Shown piece by piece: positions 37,604-46,527 of a stretch of DNA of 64,000 bases. Made by a program: the position numbers and the translations under genes. Location of the stretch: contig QFXC01000008.1 of assembly GCA_003349885.1 (NCBI GenBank), positions 62,001-126,000 of the forward strand, written 5' to 3'. Position 1 is the stretch's first letter. The number at the start of each line of letters is the position of its first letter. The notes under the pieces are model-generated. The model worked only from the letters and a program-made list of their open reading frames with translations, had not been told where the DNA came from and did not search any database. The DNA comes from an endosymbiont of Galathealinum brachiosum. Lineage in GTDB: Bacteria; Pseudomonadota; Gammaproteobacteria; SZUA-229.

Positions 37604-39211
37604 TTACTCTATAGAGCAGGTAGGTTTTTCAGCATCTAAGTCACATATATTATTAGGGCAGGTTTGATTAGTTGATGCCTCGAATAAATAGCGAGAAAGT
37701 GTAGCACTAGAATCACACCATTTAGCGGAGTTTGCTCCTGTACGGCCTAACTCATTCAATGTGGTTTGGTCACAGAAATCCTTTTTGATTAGATCTTCAT
37801 ATAACCAAGGCCATAAGTGTTGTTTAGACTCAATACCTCCATAATAGCGAAACAATAGGTTTGCTCCTCTTGCTTTATCATTATCACCAGGATTATTTAA
37901 CAAAGGAACGGTATCATTTTTAAAGACATAGAGTAGCTGTGGGTCTATTGATATTGATTGCTCACCTAGAGATCCATTATCATTATTACCAAAAACAACG
38001 TTGTAATTATTCGTGACTTCTCCAGAAATAGCGTTTGATCCATTGTCTAAAATAAGGCTATTTTTTAAGATATTACCTGTTGTTTCGCTAGAAAAGTTAC
38101 CATAACCACCATCAGGGTTATTAATCACTGACATATTATTAAATGTGGTGAATTCAACTCTTTTATTAATGGTAAGGCCTCGTTTAGTATTGTTGTAAAC
38201 AATACTATTTTCAAAATAGTTAAGATTATGTGGTGTACTGCGTCCAGATAAGGCTATGCCATGACCATTATTGTTATGAATCACCAAGCCATAAAAACGA
38301 TTGTTTTCTGAGCCAGTGAATGGTGCCGTATCACCATTGTCACCACCAGCTAATAATACAGCGCCTTTATCACCAGCCGTACCTGATGGTTTTTCACCGG
38401 CATCAATAATGACTATATTTTCGAATAAACTATCATGTGTATTGTATATTCCCAAAGCCTGTCGTGGGTCATCAGGTTTATAATCAGCACCAATCCATTC
38501 ATCCCAGCGTATAACGACTCTTCTTAAGTTTATATTACGGCTACCATAGATTGAAACGGTATATCGACCTGCACCATAAATCCATGAATCGGCAAATAAC
38601 ACGTCATTAGATCGAGCTATTAGTATCCCATTACAGTTTTTATTCAAACATGAGCCTTGTATTGCCATTTTACTCATAAATATATGATGTGTATCTGTAT
38701 TACCTGTTGAGGGTTGCCCATCACGACTATTTATTTCTAGGGTTGCTTTTTCACCGGCATTTTGTAAACGAAAACCTTCAAAGTATAAGTAGCTAACTTC
38801 AGTAATGTCTAGGGCAGGACCTTGAGAATCACCATCTATGACTACTTTAAATGGGTTTTCAGCACGTATAATTATAGGGTCCGTACTATTACCACTAATT
38901 GTAGGTTTTACATTTTCTAAATAGAATCCATCGGCTATTGTTAGAATATTACCAGGTTTAAGTTTCTCAATAGATTTTTGAATACCTTTCCAGGGCGAGC
39001 TTTCAGAGCCATCGGAGTTGTCATCACCGGTAGTAGATACAAAGTATTCGGTGTAATTTGAGGGCAGGTCACATAGAAACGCTTCTGTGGGAGAGTTAAA
39101 GAGATCCGCCTCTGTGGGAGAGTTAAAGAGATCCGCCTCACCAGTACAAGCGGTTATGAGGATTCCTACCACTAGTATTGACACTCCTAACTTTACTGCA
39201 TAATTAATCAT
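37604..39211 (-). CDS. Beta-helix lipoprotein (paralogue 3)
   Basis: The signal peptide ends in lipobox LITAC (about 18-22). The next residues contain a perfect nine-residue tandem repeat (EADLFNSPT twice). From about residue 54 the protein matches paralogue 2 closely: EYFVSTTGDDNSDGSESSPWKGIQKSIEKL, NNRFYGLVIHNN, GDKGAVLLAGGDNGDTAPFTGS. The end is the same Trp/Cys-rich WPWLYEDLIKKDFC and CPNNICD. It lacks the jelly-roll and fibronectin domains. The fold suggests a surface polysaccharide lyase or epimerase, and no catalytic residues can be named with confidence. Confidence 0.8.
   Translation of the reverse strand: MINYAVKLGVSILVVGILITACTGEADLFNSPTEADLFNSPTEAFLCDLPSNYTEYFVSTTGDDNSDGSESSPWKGIQKSIEKLKPGNILTIADGFYLENVKPTISGNSTDPIIIRAENPFKVVIDGDSQGPALDITEVSYLYFEGFRLQNAGEKATLEINSRDGQPSTGNTDTHHIFMSKMAIQGSCLNKNCNGILIARSNDVLFADSWIYGAGRYTVSIYGSRNINLRRVVIRWDEWIGADYKPDDPRQALGIYNTHDSLFENIVIIDAGEKPSGTAGDKGAVLLAGGDNGDTAPFTGSENNRFYGLVIHNNNGHGIALSGRSTPHNLNYFENSIVYNNTKRGLTINKRVEFTTFNNMSVINNPDGGYGNFSSETTGNILKNSLILDNGSNAISGEVTNNYNVVFGNNDNGSLGEQSISIDPQLLYVFKNDTVPLLNNPGDNDKARGANLLFRYYGGIESKQHLWPWLYEDLIKKDFCDQTTLNELGRTGANSAKWCDSSATLSRYLFEASTNQTCPNNICDLDAEKPTCSIE
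39084..39137 (-). repeat. Two perfect 27-base tandem repeats inside a lipoprotein gene
   Basis: Units 39084-39110 and 39111-39137 are identical. They encode nine residues each just after the lipid-bearing Cys, so copy-number change would keep the frame and only alter the tether length. Confidence 0.9.
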
Positions 39212-39796
39212 TTAAGATACTCCTGCCAAATTTACATATTTAATATAAATCAGTCTTATATTGTATGTATTTTAGCAAAGTAATACCATCAAGATATTAA
39301 ACATCTCTTAGTCACTGAGAAATATGATCATGTTTTGTTATGTGTCGCCAATCCTTAATATAACTATATACTAATGCTGGATAGGGTTTAACTATTAAAT
39401 TTATTTATATATTTAATGATGTAAATACATATTTTTAACTTATACATAAGATATAAAAATTTATGTAATTTTGACCATATTTACATTAAATAAAATTGAA
39501 ATTATGATTCGTAAGATGTATATACCTTTAAGTCCTATGCAAGCTCTTAAGTTTCTATCCACTATAATCATAATATTAACACATATTGTAGCCTATCTTG
39601 ATTACCTAGTATCAGCGTTTTTCAAGGTAGTTGTCGTTTTTATCATGCAGCTTCTTTGCTTACTTTCTCCGGGTTAAACTCAACAGAGCATATATAATCC
39701 CTGTTTCTTGTCGATCCAGGTCATCTAAATGAATTTTAATGGACTTCCCAGGGTTTGCTAGACGCCTAATAGCTTTAAAATGTAACTCTATGAGGG
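39212..39796. other. 585-base gap between the polysaccharide locus and the insertion-sequence remnant
   Basis: Most of it is AT-rich and non-coding. An open frame at 39471-39677 encodes a short hydrophobic peptide with no ribosome site or recognisable relative, so I do not call it a gene. The sequence from about 39747 (tggacttcccagggtttgct) looks like the outer end of an IS3-family element. Confidence 0.4.
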
Positions 39797-40230
39797 GTGT
39801 TTATGAACAGCAGCAAACGATACACAGGCGAATTTAAAATAGAAGCCGTTAAGCAAGTCACAGAACGAGGTTATTCAGTTGCAGACGTGGCTGAACAATT
39901 AGGTACAACCACACACAGTTTGTACGCTTGGTTAAAACGCTACGGAGAAAGAGCCCTCAGCAAGCCAATAAGGCCACAAAATACTTTAGCAACGACCCCG
40001 GGTAAAGTGCCCCTTTATCCGTGAGCATCGAGATGAGTTTTCAATACGATCGATGTGCCAAGTTTATATAATTAATCGCAGTGGGTTTTATGCCTATTTA
40101 GAAAAAACATTCTCGGAGCGTGCACTCGAAGACCAACGCTTATTAGCGTCGATTAAAACGTTTTATATCGTCAGTGGTGCAACCTACGGTAGCCCGTGAA
40201 TTCACAGGGATTTACGTGAAATTGGGCTTT
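39797..40230 (+). mobile_element. Decayed IS3-family insertion sequence (orfA and start of orfB)
   Basis: The first frame (39797-40024) encodes a 75-residue OrfA-like protein with the helix-turn-helix YTGEFKIEAVKQVTERGYSVADVAEQLGTTTHSLYAWLKRYG. It then runs into a different ending and lacks the usual leucine zipper, so a deletion joins it to orfB. In the frame from 40014, FIREHRDEFSIRSMCQVYIINRSGFYAYL and YGSP-stop-IHRDLREIGL match the start of an IS3 OrfB. The Arg codon CGA of SPRIH is a TGA here (40197-40199). The DDE catalytic part is absent. The element is inactive. Confidence 0.8.
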
Positions 40231-40423
40231 TCCTGCAACACCAACAATATAGCTGTTTTTTTGAAGCTTTATCTTCCCGTTGCAGCTATTTTTCCACTGT
40301 TTATTTGATCTGCTGATTACTTAATTACATTGTCGTCACTTGGCATAAGTAGTCCTTTATCCATCTTTAGTTAAATATAGTTGATGGAGTAGTTATAACC
40401 TCTTTGACTACCAGTCTGAGTGA

Positions 40424-40495
40424 CTAATTATATGGTGGTAATAGCCTTATTAAAGCTTGTTCTTTAAGTTCAGTTGGTATTTGTTTTCCAAGCAT
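40424..40495 (-). pseudogene. N-terminal scrap of a second transposase
   Basis: Twenty-three codons read MLGKQIPTELKEQALIRLLPPYN before a stop. This resembles the N-terminal helix of small IS3-type transposase proteins (xxEFKxQxIxxLLPPNN). Nothing downstream continues it. The identification rests on a very short match. Confidence 0.35.
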
Positions 40496-40826
40496 AATTG
40501 CCTACGGTCCTATGCAAAATAAGGCGAAAGCTATTTTCGCACAAAGAGTGAATCATTGATCAATATCTTTTATAAGTGCATTGGTATGAATATTTAAGCT
40601 ATTATATAAAAAATATCATGTGATGCCGGGTTGTTATTTGTATATCTATAACCTGCAGATACGAATGACGGAATAGCGACCATAGTCGTTACAACGGGTG
40701 AAATATGAACTTTACTTTTATCAACTTTTTTATTATTTCTTAAAGATTTTAAATCCGATATAAATTTTATAGACCACGCAATTAAAAAATAAGGTATTGA
40801 GCCCTAATAAATATTGTGTAATCGAA

Positions 40827-41582
40827 TTAAGTTATTATAGATTTTAAAGAATGGAAGTATTCATGGTAAGGTAATGTCGAAATTAGAGATAATCGGTCAA
40901 ATTCCGATTGTTTTATTTCGTGAGGAATAGATGTTCGTGAAGTTATTATTATTGAATTCGTCGATTCTATATCTAAATAAAATGCATTTTCATTAAATAT
41001 ATTAGATAAACGATTAAAACCTGGGTATGAATATACATCATTACCAAGATGATTAAATACAGCAACACCTGTACCTGAAAGTAAGTCATGTATATTATTG
41101 AAAGATGACGAAACATCGACGGTAATATCTATGTCTGTATTCGAGGTTAGAAATACATCGACAATAATTAAATCATATTCATTTTCGTTTGATAACTTCA
41201 ACCAGTTATCTGCTGAATCATTAAATATAGTAAAGTGTTCATCAGTTTCTGGAAGTGAAAAATATTTAATTGCTACTTCTGTGACTTTTGGTCGTAACTC
41301 AACCGCATCAATAATAATATTCGGGTGATAATTGTACAGGTATTTTACTATGGAACCTGCACCCAAGCCCAGTACAAGAACTCGTTTTGGCTTTATCCAG
41401 CATAATGGTAAAGTCATTGCCTGAGCATATTTATGCACGAGAAAGAAAGGGTTACATAATAAATTAGCTGATTGTTGTGTTTTGTTTCCAAAGTGCATAG
41501 CCCTGATCTGTTGCATATATTCAATAACTTCGATCGAACCATACTCATCAGATGTTTGATAAATTAGTTCTCCGCTTAACAT
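40827..41582 (-). CDS. Spermidine synthase-like methyltransferase-fold protein
   Basis: The 251-residue protein has the Rossmann core of spermidine/spermine synthases: RVLVLGLGAGSIVKYLYNYHPNIIIDAVELRPKV (nucleotide loop and acidic residue) and YDLIIVDVFLTSNTDID at the position of the aminopropyl-transfer Asp. The N-terminal strand region GELIYQTSDEYGSIEVIEYMQQIRAMHFGNKTQQS is also of this family. It lacks the full length of SpeE and any decarboxylase partner nearby. Either aminopropyl transfer or another methyltransferase-like role is possible. It is encoded 22 bases downstream of csiV, on the same strand. Confidence 0.7.
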   Translation of the reverse strand: MLSGELIYQTSDEYGSIEVIEYMQQIRAMHFGNKTQQSANLLCNPFFLVHKYAQAMTLPLCWIKPKRVLVLGLGAGSIVKYLYNYHPNIIIDAVELRPKVTEVAIKYFSLPETDEHFTIFNDSADNWLKLSNENEYDLIIVDVFLTSNTDIDITVDVSSSFNNIHDLLSGTGVAVFNHLGNDVYSYPGFNRLSNIFNENAFYLDIESTNSIIITSRTSIPHEIKQSEFDRLSLISTLPYHEYFHSLKSIIT

Positions 41583-41603
41583 AGTACTACCTCTACAATA
41601 AAA

Positions 41604-42287
41604 CTACATGGTTTTGTATTTAGTGGTCTTCGTATTTTCTTCTGTAGATTTAATTTCATAGGGCGTGGCTAAAACAACAACACCAACTAAAGGGTGGTCT
41701 ATATAATGTATTTCACGGCTGCGCATTCTTCGCTCATCAACAACAGGCAACAACATGGATTCAATTTCACCGTTATTATCATGAGGCATTATATATTTTA
41801 GATTTACATTAAAATGTAAATATCGGCTCATTATAAGTTTTACATTACCGGTTACATAAGGCTCTATATTATCCGTAGAAAAAGATGTATCTGTCTTTTC
41901 TAATTCAATACTGGTTGAATTATTTATATTACTATCAATCGGAATGTTGAAGGCGTGCTTACGATCAAGACCTGTTTGTTTCCAGCGCTTAGTTACTAAT
42001 ATTTTATAATTATGGTTGTTTCTAAGGCGTGCAACATTAGCTGATAATTTAGAGTCATCCCAGCTTAACTGTTTATATTCTGGATCTTTATCTACAGCTT
42101 TTTCTTCACTCTCTTTTTTATTATGTAACATGTCGTTATAACTCCAGTCTTCTGACTGCAAATAACGAGCTTTAGCATCTTCAAAAATAATTAGTTCAAC
42201 TTCATAGCCTGTTTCTCTGGCAAATGATACTGATATTAAAGATTGAAATATTAAAATGAAGAATAATCGTGTAAAAAATATTTTCAT
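41604..42287 (-). CDS. csiV: CsiV-family periplasmic protein
   Basis: A signal peptide (to about SVSFA) is followed by YEVELIIFEDA, a central 'LRNNHNYKILVTKRWKQTGL' and the end block LLPVVDERRMRSREIHYIDHPLVGVVVLATPYE, which is the hallmark of PF10972. In Vibrio the protein is called CsiV and is needed for the stress response to non-canonical D-amino acids and peptidoglycan. The gene overlaps the end of mfd by one base (TAATG), the usual gammaproteobacterial order, so it is translated with mfd. Confidence 0.82.
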   Translation of the reverse strand: MKIFFTRLFFILIFQSLISVSFARETGYEVELIIFEDAKARYLQSEDWSYNDMLHNKKESEEKAVDKDPEYKQLSWDDSKLSANVARLRNNHNYKILVTKRWKQTGLDRKHAFNIPIDSNINNSTSIELEKTDTSFSTDNIEPYVTGNVKLIMSRYLHFNVNLKYIMPHDNNGEIESMLLPVVDERRMRSREIHYIDHPLVGVVVLATPYEIKSTEENTKTTKYKTM

Positions 42288-45200
42288 TAAGCTGCTTCCT
42301 GTAGCATGAGTGAATTAAGTATGTCGTGTAATATTTTTACTCTTTGTTCACACTCTGTGGTCTCTTTATAAATAATCAAGGTATTAGTTCCGTTTAGCTT
42401 ATATATTTGCGGTTCAGATTGTATCAACGAAATAAGACGTGCAGGGTCTATATTGGCATTCAAATTAAAAATAATACGAACCAGTGAATCTACAGCTGTA
42501 ATTTTTTCAACACCTATGCACTGAGTTAATAACTTTAATGAGGTCACCTCAAAGAGGTTTTTAGCAATATCGGGTAATAAACCGAAACGATCTATAAGCT
42601 CTACTCGAACCTCATCAAGCGCATGCTGGTTAGGGGCATTTGAAATACGTTTATAAAGAATCAAGCGAGTGTGAATGTCATAAATATAATCATCAGGAAG
42701 TAGTGCGGGGACACCCAAATCAATGGTAGTGCCTTGATGTATTGGTTTATCAAGGTCAACGGTTTTACCCGATTTTAGGGCTTTAACCGCTCTATCTAAC
42801 AGTTCAGTATAAAGGCTAAAGCCAATTTCATGAATCTGACCGCTTTGATCATCTCCTAACAGCTCACCAGCGCCCCTTATTTCTAAATCATGTGTTGCCA
42901 GTGTAAAGCCAACACCCAGATCTTCTAATGATTCTATTGCTTCAAGGCGTTTAACGGCATCCTTTGTCATAGCTTTTTTAGGCGGTGTAATTAAATATGC
43001 AAACGCCCTGTGATGGGAGCGACCCACACGGCCGCGTATTTGATGAAGCTGCGCTAACCCCAGTTTGTCTGCACGATTAATAATAATAGTATTTGCACTT
43101 GGTATATCAATGCCACTTTCTATAATTGTTGTGCTTACCAGAATATTAAATCGTTGATGAACAAAATCGAGCATAATACGCTCAAGGTCTTTTTCTCGCA
43201 TTTGTCCATGCGCAAACTGTACACTGGCTTCAGGAATTAAATCCTCCAGTGTTTTGCACATTTTCTCAATTGTTTTAACTTCATTATGTAACACATAAAC
43301 CTGTCCACCACGTTTTATTTCACGTAAACAGGCTTCATGTACCTGCTGATCATTCCATTCTGATACAAAGGTTTTTATTGCATGGCGTTGTGTTGGCGGT
43401 GAGGCGATAATGGATAAATCGCGTAAACCTGCAAGTGACATGTTTAATGTGCGTGGAATAGGTGTAGCCGTTAAGGTTAAAATATCGACTTCTGCTCGAA
43501 GGTTTTTAAATTGTTCTTTATGTTTAACGCCGAACCGGTGTTCCTCATCAATAATTAACAAACCTAGATTATCGAACCCAATATCTTTTTGTAATAATTT
43601 ATGTGTGCCTATAATAATATCAACTTTACCATTTTTTAAATCTGCAATAACCTGATCTTGTTGTTTTTTTGTATTAAAACGAGAAAGGCATTCTATTTTG
43701 AAGGGCCAGTCTGCAAAACGGTCTTTAAAGTTTTGAAAGTGTTGCTGTGCAAGTAAGGTTGTAGGAACCAGTATTGCGACCTGTTTATTCGCATTTGCAG
43801 CGATAAATGTGGCGCGCATTGCTACTTCTGTTTTACCGAAACCCACGTCACCACAAACAACTCGGTCCATTGATTTTGCTTCAGATAAATCCTCCATAAC
43901 GGAGTTAATAGCTTTTAACTGATCTTCAGTTTCTTCAAATGGAAAAGCAGCAGAAAACTGATTATATTCATCCATATTTATATTATAAGCAAGACCACCT
44001 TTGGCTGCTCTACGGGCATGAATATCAAGAATCTCTACCGCTATATCATTTATTTTTTTGGCTGCTTTTTTACGAGCTTTAGACCAGGTTTCTGTACCCA
44101 GTCGATGCTGAGGTGCATGATCTGCATCTGCACCGGTATAACGACTTATTAAATCTAATGAAGCGACAGGTACGTATAGTTTATCTCCACCTGCATATTC
44201 TATGGTTAATACTTCAGTCTCTATGTCGCCCATAGTTAACTTCTGTAAACCCAGGTAACGTCCAACACCATGCTCTTCGTGAACTACGGGTGAGCCCATA
44301 CTTAAATCAGTCAGATTACCTATGATGGCTTCTGCATCACGCGTGCGTTTTCGTTTTCTTCGTTGTTGTTGTGAGCGTTCACCAAATATCTGAGCTTCAG
44401 TTAATATACAGATTTCAGGCTCGTTTAAGCTTAATCCTCTATCTATTGATGCTACTGCAATGCTCAGGTGTTCAGTGGAGTTAACAAATTCATGCCAGCT
44501 TTCAGATACATTAGGAAAGAGTTTCTGGTCATGCAGCATTTCAAGTAACATTTCCCGGCGACCAGCCGATTCAGTAATCAGTAAAATTCTGCCTGTATAT
44601 TCCTTTACATAAGAAACCAGTTTTACCAGAGATGTATCCGTTCTGGTTTCGGCCAGAAATTGTGCAGGGGCTTTAAATGGTAAATCATTAGCGCTATTAC
44701 CCGGAGCATTTTTCTCAGTCTGCGTTTGTATTTGAGAAAAATCCTGAACTGAATGCAGCAATTCTTCTGTATTCAGATAAAGTGATTCAGGTTTTAGTAT
44801 CGGGCGTTCAATATCATGACAACGTTGTTCATAACGTTCTGCTACATCATGATTAAAATGCTCAATGGTTTGTATCAGTTCTTTCGTGGAGCAAATTATT
44901 GTGTTTTTTGGGATATAGTTAAATATCGTATTCAATTCATCAAAAAACAGGGGGAGGTAATATTCAATGCCATTAGGAATGATACCCTGAGATATTTCCT
45001 GATAAATTTTACTCGTAGTAGGGTCACCGGATAATTGTTCTCGATAACGTGTACGGAACTCACTGATTGCTTCTTTATTAAAAGGGAATTCACGTGCGGG
45101 TAATATTTCTATTGATTTAATGGCGTCGAGTGATCTTTGGCTTTCTGGGTCAAATTGTCGAATTGAGTCTATGTCTGTATCAAATAAATCTATTCTAAAA

Positions 45201-45754
45201 GGTAAGTCATGCCCAGAAGGGTATAAATCTATAATTGAGCCGCGAACAGCAAATTCACCGTGTTCCATAACCTGAGAAACGCACTGGTAGCCATTCTGTT
45301 CAAGACTGATGCGAAAGTCATCTAAATCTAAAGCCTGATTTTGTTTCAGCATTAGTACTTGAGATTTGATATAAGATTTAGGTGGAAGACGTTGTAATAG
45401 AGTTGATACTGGTAATATAAGAATATCACCCGACTGCATATCTGATAATTGGTACAGTGTCGTTAAACGTTGAGAAATAATATCCTGATGAGGTGAAAAA
45501 ATATCATAAGGGAGTGTTTCCCAGTCGGGTAACTCCAGTATCTTGCATTTACTCGATACAAAAAAACTCAATTCATGCTGTAAAATTTGTGACTGATTAA
45601 CATCTTCTGTTATGACTACTACGGGATTGGATTTTTTTAATGCCAGGTTCGCTATAGAGAATGCACGAGCGCAGCCATATAACTGCCCATACTCGTTAAG
45701 TTGTGCTTTGTCAGGTGCTGTTATTAGATCAAAATCTATTTGAGTTGAAGTCAT
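42287..45754 (-). CDS. mfd: Transcription-repair coupling factor Mfd
   Basis: At 1155 residues this is a full Mfd, which removes stalled RNA polymerase and recruits UvrA to lesions. The N-terminal UvrB-like part includes LELPDWETLPYDIFSPHQDIISQRLTTLYQL. The polymerase-interaction domain shows GSPVVHEEHGVGRYLGLQKL and ETEVLTIEYAGGDKLYVPV. The translocase has Walker A CGDVGFGKTEVAMRA, DEEHRFGVKHKEQ (motif II), LTATPIPRTLNMSL, and IESGIDIPSANTIIINRADKLGLAQLHQIRGRVGRS. The C-terminal TRCF domain is complete. The start codon has no clear ribosome site, but the protein start MTSTQIDFD is plausible. Confidence 0.97.
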   Translation of the reverse strand: MTSTQIDFDLITAPDKAQLNEYGQLYGCARAFSIANLALKKSNPVVVITEDVNQSQILQHELSFFVSSKCKILELPDWETLPYDIFSPHQDIISQRLTTLYQLSDMQSGDILILPVSTLLQRLPPKSYIKSQVLMLKQNQALDLDDFRISLEQNGYQCVSQVMEHGEFAVRGSIIDLYPSGHDLPFRIDLFDTDIDSIRQFDPESQRSLDAIKSIEILPAREFPFNKEAISEFRTRYREQLSGDPTTSKIYQEISQGIIPNGIEYYLPLFFDELNTIFNYIPKNTIICSTKELIQTIEHFNHDVAERYEQRCHDIERPILKPESLYLNTEELLHSVQDFSQIQTQTEKNAPGNSANDLPFKAPAQFLAETRTDTSLVKLVSYVKEYTGRILLITESAGRREMLLEMLHDQKLFPNVSESWHEFVNSTEHLSIAVASIDRGLSLNEPEICILTEAQIFGERSQQQRRKRKRTRDAEAIIGNLTDLSMGSPVVHEEHGVGRYLGLQKLTMGDIETEVLTIEYAGGDKLYVPVASLDLISRYTGADADHAPQHRLGTETWSKARKKAAKKINDIAVEILDIHARRAAKGGLAYNINMDEYNQFSAAFPFEETEDQLKAINSVMEDLSEAKSMDRVVCGDVGFGKTEVAMRATFIAANANKQVAILVPTTLLAQQHFQNFKDRFADWPFKIECLSRFNTKKQQDQVIADLKNGKVDIIIGTHKLLQKDIGFDNLGLLIIDEEHRFGVKHKEQFKNLRAEVDILTLTATPIPRTLNMSLAGLRDLSIIASPPTQRHAIKTFVSEWNDQQVHEACLREIKRGGQVYVLHNEVKTIEKMCKTLEDLIPEASVQFAHGQMREKDLERIMLDFVHQRFNILVSTTIIESGIDIPSANTIIINRADKLGLAQLHQIRGRVGRSHHRAFAYLITPPKKAMTKDAVKRLEAIESLEDLGVGFTLATHDLEIRGAGELLGDDQSGQIHEIGFSLYTELLDRAVKALKSGKTVDLDKPIHQGTTIDLGVPALLPDDYIYDIHTRLILYKRISNAPNQHALDEVRVELIDRFGLLPDIAKNLFEVTSLKLLTQCIGVEKITAVDSLVRIIFNLNANIDPARLISLIQSEPQIYKLNGTNTLIIYKETTECEQRVKILHDILNSLMLQEAA

Positions 45755-46008
45755 ATTTCTGGTGATATATAGAGTCTAAAAAGAATAAATGCGATATTAT
45801 CCGGTAATTAAAACATAAGTAAAGTTATATGTAATGAATGAATATTATAGTTATATTAATCAATAAGATACGACTCTTTATTGATGTTATACATGATATA
45901 AGGGGCAGGTGTAATACTACGTTACATTTCTAACCTGATGATTACTTATATATAAAAATAATTTAATTCTAAATTAAAACCTTATTGCAAGGTAAGCGTT
46001 TTTAAAAA

Positions 46009-46524
46009 ATGTTACCTTTAAAGCCATGCTTAACTATAGCTGCTTCAATAAATCATAAACAAAGAATACGCAAAGCACTTGAGTATTTCCATGCAGATAG
46101 ATTAAATTATGCTGTGATTGGCACACCAAACAGGCTGGAATATGATCAGGGGTTTTTCGTAAAGAATGGTGACGGTGCTGCAGATATAAAGCCGATTTCT
46201 CATTTGTATAAATCACAGGTGTATGCAATGGCTAAGCATCTTGGGTTACCTGATGCCATATGTAATACCACACCAACTACTGATACCTACAGTCTTGAGC
46301 AGGGGCAGGATGAATTCTACTTCGCTTTACCTTATGAAAAAATGGATATTGCTCTATGGTATCTCAATAATGGTAAGACAGAAGCGGAGCTTACTGAGAA
46401 ACTTAATATAACGCTTGATCAGGCAAAATATATTTTTAAAGACATTCTTTCAAAACGAAGAACAACTAAATATTTACATTTAGAACCACAGCTAATTGAA
46501 AAGAATATAATTACACAGGTTTAA
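46009..46524 (+). pseudogene. N-terminally truncated NAD synthetase-like gene
   Basis: The 171 residues correspond to the second half of an NAD+ synthetase: QRIRKALEYFHADRLNYAVIGTPNRLEYDQGFFVKNGDGAADIKPISHLYKSQVYAMAKHLGLPD and TDTYSLEQGQDEFYFALPYEKMD. The ATP PP-loop (SGGxDSS) that must precede it is absent, and the 250 bases upstream hold no N-terminal half in any frame. The reading frame itself is clean. It is either a remnant of a polysaccharide-linked NadE homologue or a partial protein that no longer forms NAD. The next gene starts three bases after its stop. Confidence 0.75.
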
Positions 46525-46527
46525 TAT

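Noticed and set aside
39471-39677. Open frame for a 68-residue hydrophobic peptide
   Set aside because: There is no ribosome site, the composition follows the local AT bias, and it ends at the edge of an IS remnant. I see no relative.
40621-40800. Minus-strand stretch open for about 60 codons (VTTMVAIPSFVSAGYRY...)
   Set aside because: It has no start codon in frame and is bounded by stops. It may be a scrap of a lost gene, but nothing identifies it.
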